Shown here: piece after piece, positions 1 through 7,008 of the stretch
Position numbering within the stretch: position 1 is the stretch's first letter
Layout: every line of letters starts with the position of its first letter
Origin: Thiobacillus sp.
GTDB taxonomy: Bacteria > Pseudomonadota > Gammaproteobacteria > Burkholderiales > Thiobacillaceae
NCBI RefSeq assembly: GCF_024708915.1
Contig: NZ_JANJXQ010000205.1
Span: forward strand, 1 to 20,780
Length of the DNA: 20,780 bases
Direction: 5' to 3'
Program-made: the position numbers and the translations under genes
Notes under the pieces: generated by a model
Seen by the model: only the letters and a program-made list of their open reading frames with translations
Databases searched by the model: none
What the model was told of the DNA's origin: nothing

Positions 1-1067
1 GCCACGAAGGACCACAGGATGAACAGCATGGGATCGATGAGAAAGGTATCCCAGCTGAACTGCTTGGTGACCGCCTGCAGGAAGGTCAGCACGTTGATGA
101 TGGAAAGCTGGCCCAGCGCATACCAGCCAATGAAGAACAGGGTGTAGGCCAGGAAGCCGAGGCGGATTCGGCGAAGCAGGGAGGGGCGACGCGCCAGATA
201 GTCCTGGAACAGCAGGATGCAGGTGAGCAGAAACAGCCCCAGCACGAGCAGCGCAATCTCTACTTTGCGCTGCTGCCAGAGCGTGCGCCACATCGGCTCA
301 TCGTCATCGGGGAGCGTTGCGAGGCGAGACGGACTGCTGCGGGATTCGGCAGGGGCCTTCGCCAGGGCTGGCGGGGTGGGGGGCGCGCCAGCCGGTCGGG
401 CCGTTGCAGGCGCGTTGGCCAGCGGGGCCGCTGCGCTGCGCGGGGACGGTATCGGTGGCGGCATCGTTGCCGGTGGTGTGACGGAAGCGGGCGGCGCCTC
501 GGCCTCGGCCTCGGGCGGACGGATTCCGCGCGATTCAGCCACCATCCTGACGGCGCGGGTGATGGTGGCGTTGATGACCATGACCGAAATCGTGGCGCCG
601 GAGATGGCGTCGACCGTGGCATAGCCTTCACGCGCTGCGCCGACGACAATGCGGCCGGTCGCCGGCTTGCCCCGGTACTGGCCGACAAACTCCGCCAGAC
701 GCGCCTCGCTGATGCCGGCAGCGAGAATCGGCTCTTCATGCCGGACGATGCGCGCCCCCGCGATGCGCCCATCGGTGCCGATGCCGACGAGAATGTCGAT
801 CGGGCTCCCCGAATAGGCGGGAATGCGCACCATGTCCGCGGTAAGGAAGGCGTAGCCGATCAGTTCCCCGTTGGCATAAACAGCGTTGGCAGGAGGCTCG
901 CCCTCGGATTCGCCGACGCGATCGGCAGCCGGAAACAGGGCACGCAGCTGGGGCAGCGCCGCGCCGATATCCGCGCGGGCGCCAGGCATCGCACTCAACA
1001 GCAGCAGCAGGCCGAGAAGCACGGCCCGGATAAAGCCCGGATAACGCTGTGTAATCAGAGTGTCCAA
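1..1067 (-). CDS. nosR: NosR, membrane flavoprotein needed for nitrous oxide reductase expression/activity (3' part outside window)
   Basis: NosR is a membrane-bound flavo-iron-sulfur protein required for expression and activity of nitrous oxide reductase NosZ. The visible N-terminal ~355 residues show a signal peptide (hydrophobic core LLGLLLLLSA, probable cleavage after GARA), then a periplasmic FMN-binding domain ending in the SGAT motif, where T159 would carry the covalent flavin. A Pro/Ala-rich linker follows (about 180-250). The first membrane segments come next (VEIALLVLGLFLLTC and later), and the fragment ends in FSWDTFLIDPMLFILW, typical of NosR. The C-terminal membrane and ferredoxin-like [4Fe-4S] part lies beyond position 1. 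The start is uncertain. TTG at 1067 gives a normal signal peptide but has no visible Shine-Dalgarno. An in-frame ATG at 1148 would add 27 arginine-rich residues. The gene diverges from the DNR-like regulator and shares its FNR-type box. The long linker looks expanded. Identity is firm, start is not. Confidence 0.9.
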   Translation of the reverse strand, partial: MDTLITQRYPGFIRAVLLGLLLLLSAMPGARADIGAALPQLRALFPAADRVGESEGEPPANAVYANGELIGYAFLTADMVRIPAYSGSPIDILVGIGTDGRIAGARIVRHEEPILAAGISEARLAEFVGQYRGKPATGRIVVGAAREGYATVDAISGATISVMVINATITRAVRMVAESRGIRPPEAEAEAPPASVTPPATMPPPIPSPRSAAAPLANAPATARPAGAPPTPPALAKAPAESRSSPSRLATLPDDDEPMWRTLWQQRKVEIALLVLGLFLLTCILLFQDYLARRPSLLRRIRLGFLAYTLFFIGWYALGQLSIINVLTFLQAVTKQFSWDTFLIDPMLFILWSFV

Positions 1068-1143
1068 TTGCTTGTTGCGGTTATGAACGGGGGCGCCGCA
1101 TCGTTGCCGGGGGATCGGGCCGCGCAGTCGCAGCCACGATCGA

Positions 1144-1158
1144 AACATGGCCCATGTT
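1144..1158. promoter_or_regulatory. 15-bp perfect palindrome, candidate operator between nosR and dnr
   Basis: AACATGG-C-CCATGTT is a perfect inverted repeat with 7-bp arms and a 1-bp centre. It is separate from the FNR-type box and lies about 30 bp on its nosR side, where nosR transcription would begin if that box acts at -41.5. It also contains the alternative nosR ATG (1148). The factor is unknown; a repressor or metal/NO-responsive site is possible. Seen directly; function inferred. Confidence 0.4.
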
Positions 1159-1181
1159 CCCGCCGGGGCCGTCGGCGCGCC

Positions 1182-1195
1182 TTGATTTAAGTCAA
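1182..1195. promoter_or_regulatory. FNR/DNR-type binding box (TTGATTTAAGTCAA)
   Basis: The site TTGAT-TTAA-GTCAA matches the FNR/DNR consensus TTGAT-N4-ATCAA with one mismatch. It is palindromic as TTGA-N6-TCAA. Its centre lies 40.5 bp upstream of the dnr ATG (1229) and exactly 40.5 bp from the alternative nosR ATG (1148) on the other strand. This is close to the class II activation distance of -41.5. The adjacent regulator carries the E-x-x-S-R recognition residues expected for this box, so autoregulation together with nosR control is likely. Confidence 0.8.
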
Positions 1196-1216
1196 CCGGG
1201 CCTTGCAGCGTAATGC

Positions 1217-1222
1217 TATTCT
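1217..1222 (+). promoter_or_regulatory. Candidate -10 element of the dnr-like gene
   Basis: TATTCT (4 of 6 matches to TATAAT) lies 7 bp before the ATG at 1229 and about 28 bp from the centre of the FNR-type box. With class II geometry the transcript would start at the A or T of the ATG. No Shine-Dalgarno is visible, so a leaderless message fits. Inference from spacing only. Confidence 0.4.
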
Positions 1223-1228
1223 TGCAGC

Positions 1229-1900
1229 ATGGATTCTGCGGATATTAAGCTCCTAAAGGAAGGCTATCTGCTGGCTGCGTTATCGCACCAGGAGTTCGAG
1301 GAGGTTTTGGCGCACGTCAGTGTCTTGACATTGATGCAGAACGAATGCCTGTTCGATCAAGGCGATCCGGCCACACATTTTTTCTTTGTCCTGTCGGGAA
1401 CCGTCAAGCTGTGCCGCATTGCGCCGAGCGGCGAGGAGAAGGTGATGGACCTGGTCCGCCCCGGGCATTACTTTGCCGAAGCGGCGATGTTCATGGGCGG
1501 CCGCTACCCCGTCTATGCCCGCGTGCTCGAGCCGACGCGGCTGGTCGAACTGGACAACAAGCACTTTCTCGGGCTGCTGCGCAGCAACGCGGATCTGTGC
1601 GTGCGGCTCATGTCGACCATGAGCCAGCGTATACACGGGCTGGTCAACGAGATAGACAACCTGACCCTGCAAAGCGGTGCCCAGCGGGTGATCGGCTACC
1701 TGCTGCAGCAGTTGCCGGAGGGCGCCGCGCCGCCCAGCGTGCGGCTGACGGTGCCCAAACACGTCATCGCATCGCGCCTGGGCATCCAGCCGGAAACCCT
1801 GTCACGGGTTCTGGCCAAGCTGCGCGGCAAGCATCTGATCGACGTGCACGACGATCAGATCGTCTTCAACGATGTGGACGCGCTGCGCTGCCTGAGCTGA
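1229..1900 (+). CDS. dnr: Crp/Fnr-family transcriptional regulator, DNR-like
   Basis: A 223-residue cytoplasmic activator of the Crp/Fnr superfamily. Residues ~15-125 form the cyclic-nucleotide-type beta barrel (LFDQGDPATHFFFVLSGTVK), ~125-150 the dimer helix, and ~150-223 a winged helix. The recognition helix has E189-T-L-S192-R193, the E-x-x-S-R pattern that reads TTGA half-sites in FNR and DNR. Cysteines are at 40, 62, 124 and 221, not in the N-terminal cluster that holds the FNR [4Fe-4S] centre, so an oxygen-sensing cluster is unlikely. A DNR-type NO/heme sensor is the better guess and fits the divergent nosR. The gene is probably autoregulated by the box at 1182-1195. ATG 1229 has no clear ribosome binding site. 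Subfamily DNR versus other Crp/Fnr groups is inferred from context. Confidence 0.85.
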   Translation: MDSADIKLLKEGYLLAALSHQEFEEVLAHVSVLTLMQNECLFDQGDPATHFFFVLSGTVKLCRIAPSGEEKVMDLVRPGHYFAEAAMFMGGRYPVYARVLEPTRLVELDNKHFLGLLRSNADLCVRLMSTMSQRIHGLVNEIDNLTLQSGAQRVIGYLLQQLPEGAAPPSVRLTVPKHVIASRLGIQPETLSRVLAKLRGKHLIDVHDDQIVFNDVDALRCLS

Positions 1901-1966
1901 ACGCCGGGAAGCCGGCCGCTGCCGATGCCTGGACGATGCGGGATCGGCGCGCGCCCGTGCTGAAGG

Positions 1967-1994
1967 CGGCGCAGATGAGGAAGACGCTGCGCCG
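1967..1994. terminator. Possible bidirectional terminator hairpin between convergent genes
   Basis: CGGCGCAG and CTGCGCCG form a perfect 8-bp stem with a 12-nt loop, followed by TTT on the plus strand. It lies in the ~100-bp gap between the convergent dnr-like and garR-like genes and just beyond the garR stop. The short T run makes it a weak intrinsic terminator. Confidence 0.4.
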
Positions 1995-2002
1995 TTTCGC
2001 GC

Positions 2003-2887
2003 TCACTTGCCGTTGTTGCCGCCGACCAGGCGTTCGAGCGCACGCATGATCGCCGAGGAATCGAGCTCGCTGTCGCCGGCGCCCATCAGCGCGTTCATCT
2101 GCTGCGCGATCAGCGCGGCGCCGGGCAGCGGCGTGGCGGTTTCCTGCGCGTTGTCCATGACGATGGCCATGTCCTTGTGGTGCAGCTTCACCTTGAACCC
2201 GGGCTTGTAGTTGGCGTCGAGCATGCGCTGGCCGTGGACGTCGAGGATGCGGCTGCCGGCGAAACCGCCCAGCAGCGCCTCGCGCATCTTCACCGCATCG
2301 ACGCCGTTGCGCCGCGCCAGCAGAATCGCCTCGGCGACGCCCTCGAAGGTGAGACCGACGACGATCTGGTTGCAGCATTTGACGACCTGGCCGGCACCGT
2401 GGCCGCCGACGTGGACGACGTTCTTGCCGAGCACATCGAACAGCGGGCGCACTTTCTCGAAAATGGGCGCGTCGCCGCCGACCATGATCGACAGCGTGCC
2501 TTCGCGGGCGCCGGTTTCGCCGCCGGACACCGGGGCATCGAGCATGTGCACGCCGTGCTCGCCGAGCGCGGCAGCGATGCGGCGGGTGGCGGACGGCGCC
2601 ACCGTGCTCATGTCGACGACGATGTGCCCGGGTTTGGCGCCATGGATGAGGCCGCGGTCGCCGAGGATGATCTGCTCCACGTCGGTGGTGTCGGAGACGA
2701 CGGTGAAAGTGAGGTCGGTTTCGGCGGCGACCTCCATCGGCGTGCCCTTGCCGAGGGCGCCCATCACCAGGATGGGCTCGAGACGGTCGAAGCGGCGGCC
2801 GTACACGGTCAGTTGATGCCCGGCGCGCAGCAGGTTTTCCGCCATCGGGCGACCCATGATGCCGCTGCCGATGAATCCGATTTTCAT
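2003..2887 (-). CDS. garR: 2-hydroxy-3-oxopropionate reductase / beta-hydroxyacid dehydrogenase family (GarR/MmsB type)
   Basis: A 294-residue cytosolic NAD(P)-dependent beta-hydroxyacid dehydrogenase, most like tartronate semialdehyde reductase of glyoxylate/glycerate metabolism. The N-terminus has the Rossmann GxGxxG stretch GFIGSGIMG. The substrate-binding DAPVSGG motif is at ~118-123. The catalytic region GGHGAGQVVKCCNQ holds K170 and N173, and the C-terminal all-alpha domain is complete. Length is normal. The ATG at 2887 overlaps the end of the upstream AEC transporter gene by 4 bp (ATGA), so the two are almost certainly cotranscribed. The exact substrate (tartronate semialdehyde, 3-hydroxyisobutyrate or another 3-hydroxyacid) cannot be read from the sequence. 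The neighbouring carrier may import or export a related organic acid, which is inference. Confidence 0.85.
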   Translation of the reverse strand: MKIGFIGSGIMGRPMAENLLRAGHQLTVYGRRFDRLEPILVMGALGKGTPMEVAAETDLTFTVVSDTTDVEQIILGDRGLIHGAKPGHIVVDMSTVAPSATRRIAAALGEHGVHMLDAPVSGGETGAREGTLSIMVGGDAPIFEKVRPLFDVLGKNVVHVGGHGAGQVVKCCNQIVVGLTFEGVAEAILLARRNGVDAVKMREALLGGFAGSRILDVHGQRMLDANYKPGFKVKLHHKDMAIVMDNAQETATPLPGAALIAQQMNALMGAGDSELDSSAIMRALERLVGGNNGK

Positions 2888-3846
2888 GACGCCACCCCTT
2901 TCACCACGACCAGCCAGAATGGCAGCGTAGCCAATCCCGCCAGCGTTGACCAGCCCATAATGAGCCCCGCCAGCCGGGTATCGAGGCCGAAGCGGTCGGC
3001 CAGCGCAATCACCATCACCATGGTCGGCATGGCCGCTTCCAGTATCCCGGCCTGGGCGGGCTCGGACAGCTTGCCCGGCCCGGCCAGCGCCAGCCCCAGC
3101 CCCAGCGCCAGCAGCGGCATCAGCGCCAGTTTGATGGCGAGCGCGACAAAGACGGCTTTTTGCGGGCGCAGGTCGTGCCACGGTATGGTCAGCCCCAGCA
3201 CGAACAGCATCAGCGGAATGGTCGGGCTGCCGGCCCAGCGTGCGGCCTCGATCAGCGGCGCCAGCGACAGGCCGGACAGATTGACCGCCAGCCCGGCGGC
3301 GAAGCCCCACACCGGCGGCAGCGTCAGCCACATTTTCAGGAAGGAGGCATGCTCGGTGTGTTTGCCGCAGCGGAAGGCGATCCACACGCCGAGCGACCAC
3401 ACCAGCGGGGTGGTGGAGAGCATGTCGGCGAAGAAGGGGTAGCGCATGCCGGGCTCGCCGAATACCGTGGAAAGAAAGGGGTAGCCGAAGAACAGCACGT
3501 TGCCGAAGCCGGATGCCAGCATGATGGCGCCCCGCGCCGGGCGCGACAGACCGTGCCCGAGCGGCGTGGCAAACAGCGCCAGCGCCGCCAGTCCCAGCCC
3601 GAACAGTGTGGCTGCCCCCAATAGCAAAGGTACCTGCAGCAACCCCAGATCGACGGTGGCGGACGCGCCGGCCGCGAAAAACAGCATGGGCGCAAAAAAA
3701 TTCAGCACCAGCCGGTTGATCTCGCCGCGCAGGCTGACGATGGAAATGCCGGCCTGCCAGCGCGGCCAGATGCCGCCCGCGGCGATCAGCAGCGACAGGG
3801 GAAGCAGCGTTTTCAGCAGCAGCTGCTGCGCGAGTTCGGCGGACAT
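2884..3846 (-). CDS. AEC (auxin efflux carrier) family transporter
   Basis: A 320-residue inner-membrane protein with about ten hydrophobic segments in two five-helix halves separated by a more polar middle (~150-165). It matches AEC family proteins of bacteria, which carry malate, malonate or other organic acids. Supporting stretches are LSLLIAAGGIWPRW at the start, the NFFAPMLFF segment, and the C-terminal half beginning SPTIPLMLFVLGLTIP, with AAMPTMVMVIALADRF following. It overlaps the downstream dehydrogenase gene by 4 bp. No Shine-Dalgarno is visible before ATG 3846. Instead a 10-bp perfect hairpin ends 8 nt upstream of it, so translation may depend on that structure or the true start may differ. 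Substrate unknown. Confidence 0.85.
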   Translation of the reverse strand: MSAELAQQLLLKTLLPLSLLIAAGGIWPRWQAGISIVSLRGEINRLVLNFFAPMLFFAAGASATVDLGLLQVPLLLGAATLFGLGLAALALFATPLGHGLSRPARGAIMLASGFGNVLFFGYPFLSTVFGEPGMRYPFFADMLSTTPLVWSLGVWIAFRCGKHTEHASFLKMWLTLPPVWGFAAGLAVNLSGLSLAPLIEAARWAGSPTIPLMLFVLGLTIPWHDLRPQKAVFVALAIKLALMPLLALGLGLALAGPGKLSEPAQAGILEAAMPTMVMVIALADRFGLDTRLAGLIMGWSTLAGLATLPFWLVVVKGVAS

Positions 3847-3854
3847 GGGGCGAA

Positions 3855-3883
3855 GCGCAGGCGGGCGGCAAGTCCGCCTGCGC
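3855..3883. terminator. Strong intercistronic hairpin between pbpG-like and AEC genes
   Basis: GCGCAGGCGG and CCGCCTGCGC form a perfect 10-bp GC-rich stem with a 9-nt loop. The stem begins 7 bp past the pbpG-like stop codon and ends 8 bp before the AEC start. There is no U run, so it may attenuate, protect an mRNA end or act as a rho-independent-like stop. Confidence 0.5.
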
Positions 3884-3890
3884 GGGTGGG

Positions 3891-4856
3891 TCAGGTGCGC
3901 GAGGCGGGGGTGTAGCGGTTGTCGACGTGATGCGTCGGGCCGGATTCCAGCCAGGCCTTGATGCGGGCGGCGTCGCCGGCGCGGCGGCTGGTGCCCTGCG
4001 CGTCGAGCAGCACGATGATGACATCGCGGTTGGCGACCTGCGCCTGCATCACCAGACAGTGGCCGGCTTCGTTGATGAAGCCGGTTTTGGACAGGCCGAT
4101 GTGCCAGTCGTCCGCACGGGTGAAGCGATTGGTGTTGTTGAACGCGACCGGGCGGTACAGCACGCGCGCCTTCTGGTGCTTTTTCTTCAGCACCACGCGC
4201 TGGGTGCCCAGGGTGTAGTGGCCGGTCGTGCTGATGTGGCGGATTTCGGGGTAATTCTGGTATGCGTAATCGGCGAGCTTGGCCAGGTCCAGCGCGGTCG
4301 AGCGGTTGCCGCTCGACAGCCCGGTGGGCTCGACGTACACCGTGTCGCGCATCTCCAGCGCGCGCGCCATCCGGTTCATGGTGGCGACGAAGCGATCCAG
4401 GCCGCCCGGGTGGTTGCGCGCCAGCGCATGCGCGGCGCGGTTGTCGGAGGCGATCAGGGCCAGGTGCAGCAGCTGCCCGCGCGTGTAGCTGGCGCCGATG
4501 GCCAGGCGCGAACCGGTGCCCTTGAGGGTGTCGCGGTCTGCCGCAGTGATGGCGATGCGCTCGTCCAGCGGCTGCGCGGCGTCCACCACCAGCATGGCGG
4601 TCATCAGCTTGGTGATCGAAGCGATCGGTGTCTGCATGGCCGGGTTTTTCGCCAGCAGCGGCTGTCCGCTGGCCTGGTCGAACACCAGCACCGATTGTGC
4701 GCTGAGCTCCGGCAGCGACGCTGCGTCGGGCCTCGATTGCAGCGCGGATGCCGGCGTGCCGAGCGGGTCGCGCAATGGCAGGGTGGCGCGGTCATCGAGC
4801 GCGGCAGCGCCGGTGTGGACGCACAACATGATCAATCCGGATAGAACAGCTTTCAT
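3891..4856 (-). CDS. pbpG: D-alanyl-D-alanine endopeptidase, PBP7-like penicillin-binding protein
   Basis: A 321-residue periplasmic serine peptidase (S11 family) that cleaves D-Ala-meso-DAP cross-links in peptidoglycan. MKAVLSGLIMLCVHTGAAA is a signal peptide. All three penicillin-binding motifs are present: SITK (catalytic S80, K83), SDN (137-139) and KTG (257-259). The length and lack of a long C-terminal domain favour the PBP7/8 type over PBP5/6. ATG 4856 was chosen because a GAAG lies about 9 nt upstream and the signal peptide starts there. An in-frame ATG is two codons earlier (4862). The gene stands alone, diverging from the sensor kinase at 5014 across an AT-rich 157-bp gap. Confidence 0.9.
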   Translation of the reverse strand: MKAVLSGLIMLCVHTGAAALDDRATLPLRDPLGTPASALQSRPDAASLPELSAQSVLVFDQASGQPLLAKNPAMQTPIASITKLMTAMLVVDAAQPLDERIAITAADRDTLKGTGSRLAIGASYTRGQLLHLALIASDNRAAHALARNHPGGLDRFVATMNRMARALEMRDTVYVEPTGLSSGNRSTALDLAKLADYAYQNYPEIRHISTTGHYTLGTQRVVLKKKHQKARVLYRPVAFNNTNRFTRADDWHIGLSKTGFINEAGHCLVMQAQVANRDVIIVLLDAQGTSRRAGDAARIKAWLESGPTHHVDNRYTPASRT

Positions 4857-4975
4857 GTGCATTTGCTTCAACGAAGGGCAATGGAAATGTAGCAGCATGT
4901 ACGCAGTACGGACATGTTGACTGAAACTTGAAAACAACAGTTCATGACTATGGCCCAACTATTTCAAGCCCCAGA

Positions 4976-5005
4976 TTGACGGTGTAGCAGAGTTCATTAT
5001 ATATA
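4976..5005 (+). promoter_or_regulatory. Sigma-70-type promoter for the HDOD kinase operon
   Basis: TTGACG (4976-4981) and a TATATATA block (4998-5005) are separated by 16-18 bp depending on register. They lie in the most AT-rich stretch of the window. The expected start point is only a few bases before ATG 5014, so the leader would be very short and no Shine-Dalgarno is visible. Confidence 0.6.
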
Positions 5006-5013
5006 GCAATGAG

Positions 5014-6987
5014 ATGCGAGAACTTCCGAATAATTTACTAAAGATATCGGAGCTAACGAGCGCTCTCTGTGCCCCCGGTGTGGTGGCGGAAGCGCTGGAG
5101 CACCTGGTGCGAGGCGAGGCCGCGCGAGCGGAGTTCGCTGCCTGCGTGCGCTGCGATCCCGTGCTGGCGCTGCGTCTACGTCTGCTGCCCGACAATTTCA
5201 GTTTCGACCGGCTGGATCTGTTGCGCGCGCTGCTGCTGGCGGCGCCGGTCGCGGCGGGCGCGGCGCAGACGGCTTATGTCGCGCACTGGCGGCAGTCGGT
5301 CGGGGTGGCGCATCTGGCGCAGGCGCTGGCGGTGCGTTCCAGCGGGGCGGACGGCGAAGCTGCCTGGACCGCGGGCCTCGCCCACAATCTGGCGGATTAT
5401 CTCGACAGCGTCCCCATTGCTTCGGCACAGGCCGCCGACTGGCTGATTGGGCTCGATCCCGACGGCTGGCTGGCCGACGCGGTGCGTTATCACGCCGAGC
5501 CGCTGGCGCGCGGGCGCGCGGCGCATCCCCTGGTGCGCCTCGTCCAGCTGGCCTTCCAGCTGACGACCCGCGCCGACGCAGTGGACAGCGTGGACGTGCG
5601 CGCCGCGCTCGCCGCCCTGCAGATGGGCGCGGGCGAAGCCGCCCAGCTGCTGGCCGACAGTCAGGCGCAGATACGCCAGCTGGCGCTGCGTTTCGGGCTC
5701 GCCGATGCGGCGGCGCAGACGAATGACACGGGATTCGACCGCCTCGCCCGCCTCTATGCCGGGCAGGCGGCGCAGTCGGCACTGCACGGCTATTTCCGGC
5801 ATGCGGTGGGCGGCGGCCAGGTGTTTGTCCTGTTGCAGGACGCCTTGCGTGCATTGTTCGGCATCGAGCGCACTTGCCTGTTTGCGCCTGCCGCCGACGG
5901 CACCCTGCGCCTGAGCGCGCTGATTCCGGCCGCCGCCGGATTGGGCGCCTTGGCGATCCCCCCCGACGACGGCCATTCGGCGCTGGCGCGCGCGCTGGCG
6001 CGCAATGCGCCCCAGCAGTTCGATTGCAGCGAAGCGGACGCCGCCCTGGTCGATGAGCAGATCGCCCGCCTGCTCGGCGTATCGCATCTTCTCTGCCAGC
6101 CGCTGTTGCTTGACGATGGGCGCAGGGCGGTGCTGGTCGCGGGCGATGCGCTGCCCGGCCAAGGCGCATCGCCGCTGTGGCGGTTCGCCCTGGCTGAATG
6201 CGCCGAGGCCTTGATGTCGCCCGCGCTGCCGCAGCCCGCGCCCGCGACGGCAACACAGGCCGCGCCGGGCGACGACATCCCGCGTGACCGGGTACGCCGC
6301 GCCATTCATGAAGTGGCCAACCCGCTCACCATCATGCGCAATTACGTCAATCTGCTGTCCGACCGCCTGGGCGCGGATTCGGCGGTGCAGCGCGACCTCG
6401 GCATCATCGGCGACGAAATCGAACGGGTGGCGCGCATCGTGCGCGGCATCGCCGTGGCCGAAGAAGCCGCCGCGCCTGCGGCGGCGCTCGAACTGGTGTC
6501 GGTCAACAGCGTGGTGTCCGAACTGGTGCGGATGGCGCTCGGCACCCTGTTCACCCCCAACAAGGTCAGCGTGCAGATCGACCTCAATCCCGACGTGCCG
6601 CCGCTGCCGCTGCAAAAAGACCTGTTGAAGCAGGTGCTGTTCAATCTCGCCAAGAATGCGGTCGAGGCGATGCAGGCGGGCGGCCATCTCAAATTCACCA
6701 CGCGGCTGGTCGATACGGACGGCCAGCGCCAGATCGAAATCGAAGTGGCCGATACCGGGCCCGGTTTGCCGGCTGCGGTGGCGTCCCATCTGTTCGAACC
6801 GGTGGTCAGCGAGAAGGGCGGCGACCATGCCGGGCTGGGCCTGGCCATCAGCCGCGGACTGGTCGATCGCATGAACGGCCGCCTCAGCTGCAGCAGTACG
6901 CCGCAGGGTACCCATTTTCTGATTCACCTGCCTACCGCGCAAAACGGCCAGGCACCGCTCACAACAACACGCTACGGGTCGATGTAA
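5014..6987 (+). CDS. Cytosolic sensor histidine kinase with HDOD-like and GAF domains
   Basis: A 657-residue protein without membrane segments or signal peptide. Residues ~10-215 resemble an HDOD domain (AACVRCDPVLALRLRLLP, HWRQSVGVAHLAQALA, TAGLAHNLADYL). The catalytic HD pair of true HD enzymes is lost (AHNLAD), as is usual for HDOD. A GAF-like segment spans ~255-400. Then comes a HisKA dimer domain with phospho-acceptor H432 in AIHEVANPLTIMRNY, and a HATPase domain with N box NLAKNAVEAM, G1 DTGPGLP and G2 HAGLGLAISRGL. The kinase looks active. Its likely partner is the REC-PAS-GGDEF-EAL protein 21 bp downstream. The input signal is unknown, but a cytosolic ligand via GAF is plausible. The start is taken at 5014 although the leader is nearly absent. 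Confidence 0.85.
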   Translation: MRELPNNLLKISELTSALCAPGVVAEALEHLVRGEAARAEFAACVRCDPVLALRLRLLPDNFSFDRLDLLRALLLAAPVAAGAAQTAYVAHWRQSVGVAHLAQALAVRSSGADGEAAWTAGLAHNLADYLDSVPIASAQAADWLIGLDPDGWLADAVRYHAEPLARGRAAHPLVRLVQLAFQLTTRADAVDSVDVRAALAALQMGAGEAAQLLADSQAQIRQLALRFGLADAAAQTNDTGFDRLARLYAGQAAQSALHGYFRHAVGGGQVFVLLQDALRALFGIERTCLFAPAADGTLRLSALIPAAAGLGALAIPPDDGHSALARALARNAPQQFDCSEADAALVDEQIARLLGVSHLLCQPLLLDDGRRAVLVAGDALPGQGASPLWRFALAECAEALMSPALPQPAPATATQAAPGDDIPRDRVRRAIHEVANPLTIMRNYVNLLSDRLGADSAVQRDLGIIGDEIERVARIVRGIAVAEEAAAPAAALELVSVNSVVSELVRMALGTLFTPNKVSVQIDLNPDVPPLPLQKDLLKQVLFNLAKNAVEAMQAGGHLKFTTRLVDTDGQRQIEIEVADTGPGLPAAVASHLFEPVVSEKGGDHAGLGLAISRGLVDRMNGRLSCSSTPQGTHFLIHLPTAQNGQAPLTTTRYGSM

Positions 6988-7008
6988 CCCAAGTCCGAGG
7001 AGAACCCC

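Noticed and set aside
212..460. Pro/Ala-rich stretch in nosR as a frameshift or degenerate segment
   Set aside because: The reading frame is continuous from the FMN domain into the membrane segments, so it is a linker.
2888..4024. Long N-terminal extension of the garR-like frame
   Set aside because: The extension is opaque and Arg/Ala-rich, while the Rossmann start MKIGFIGSG is at 2887 and the AEC gene occupies the upstream region in another frame.
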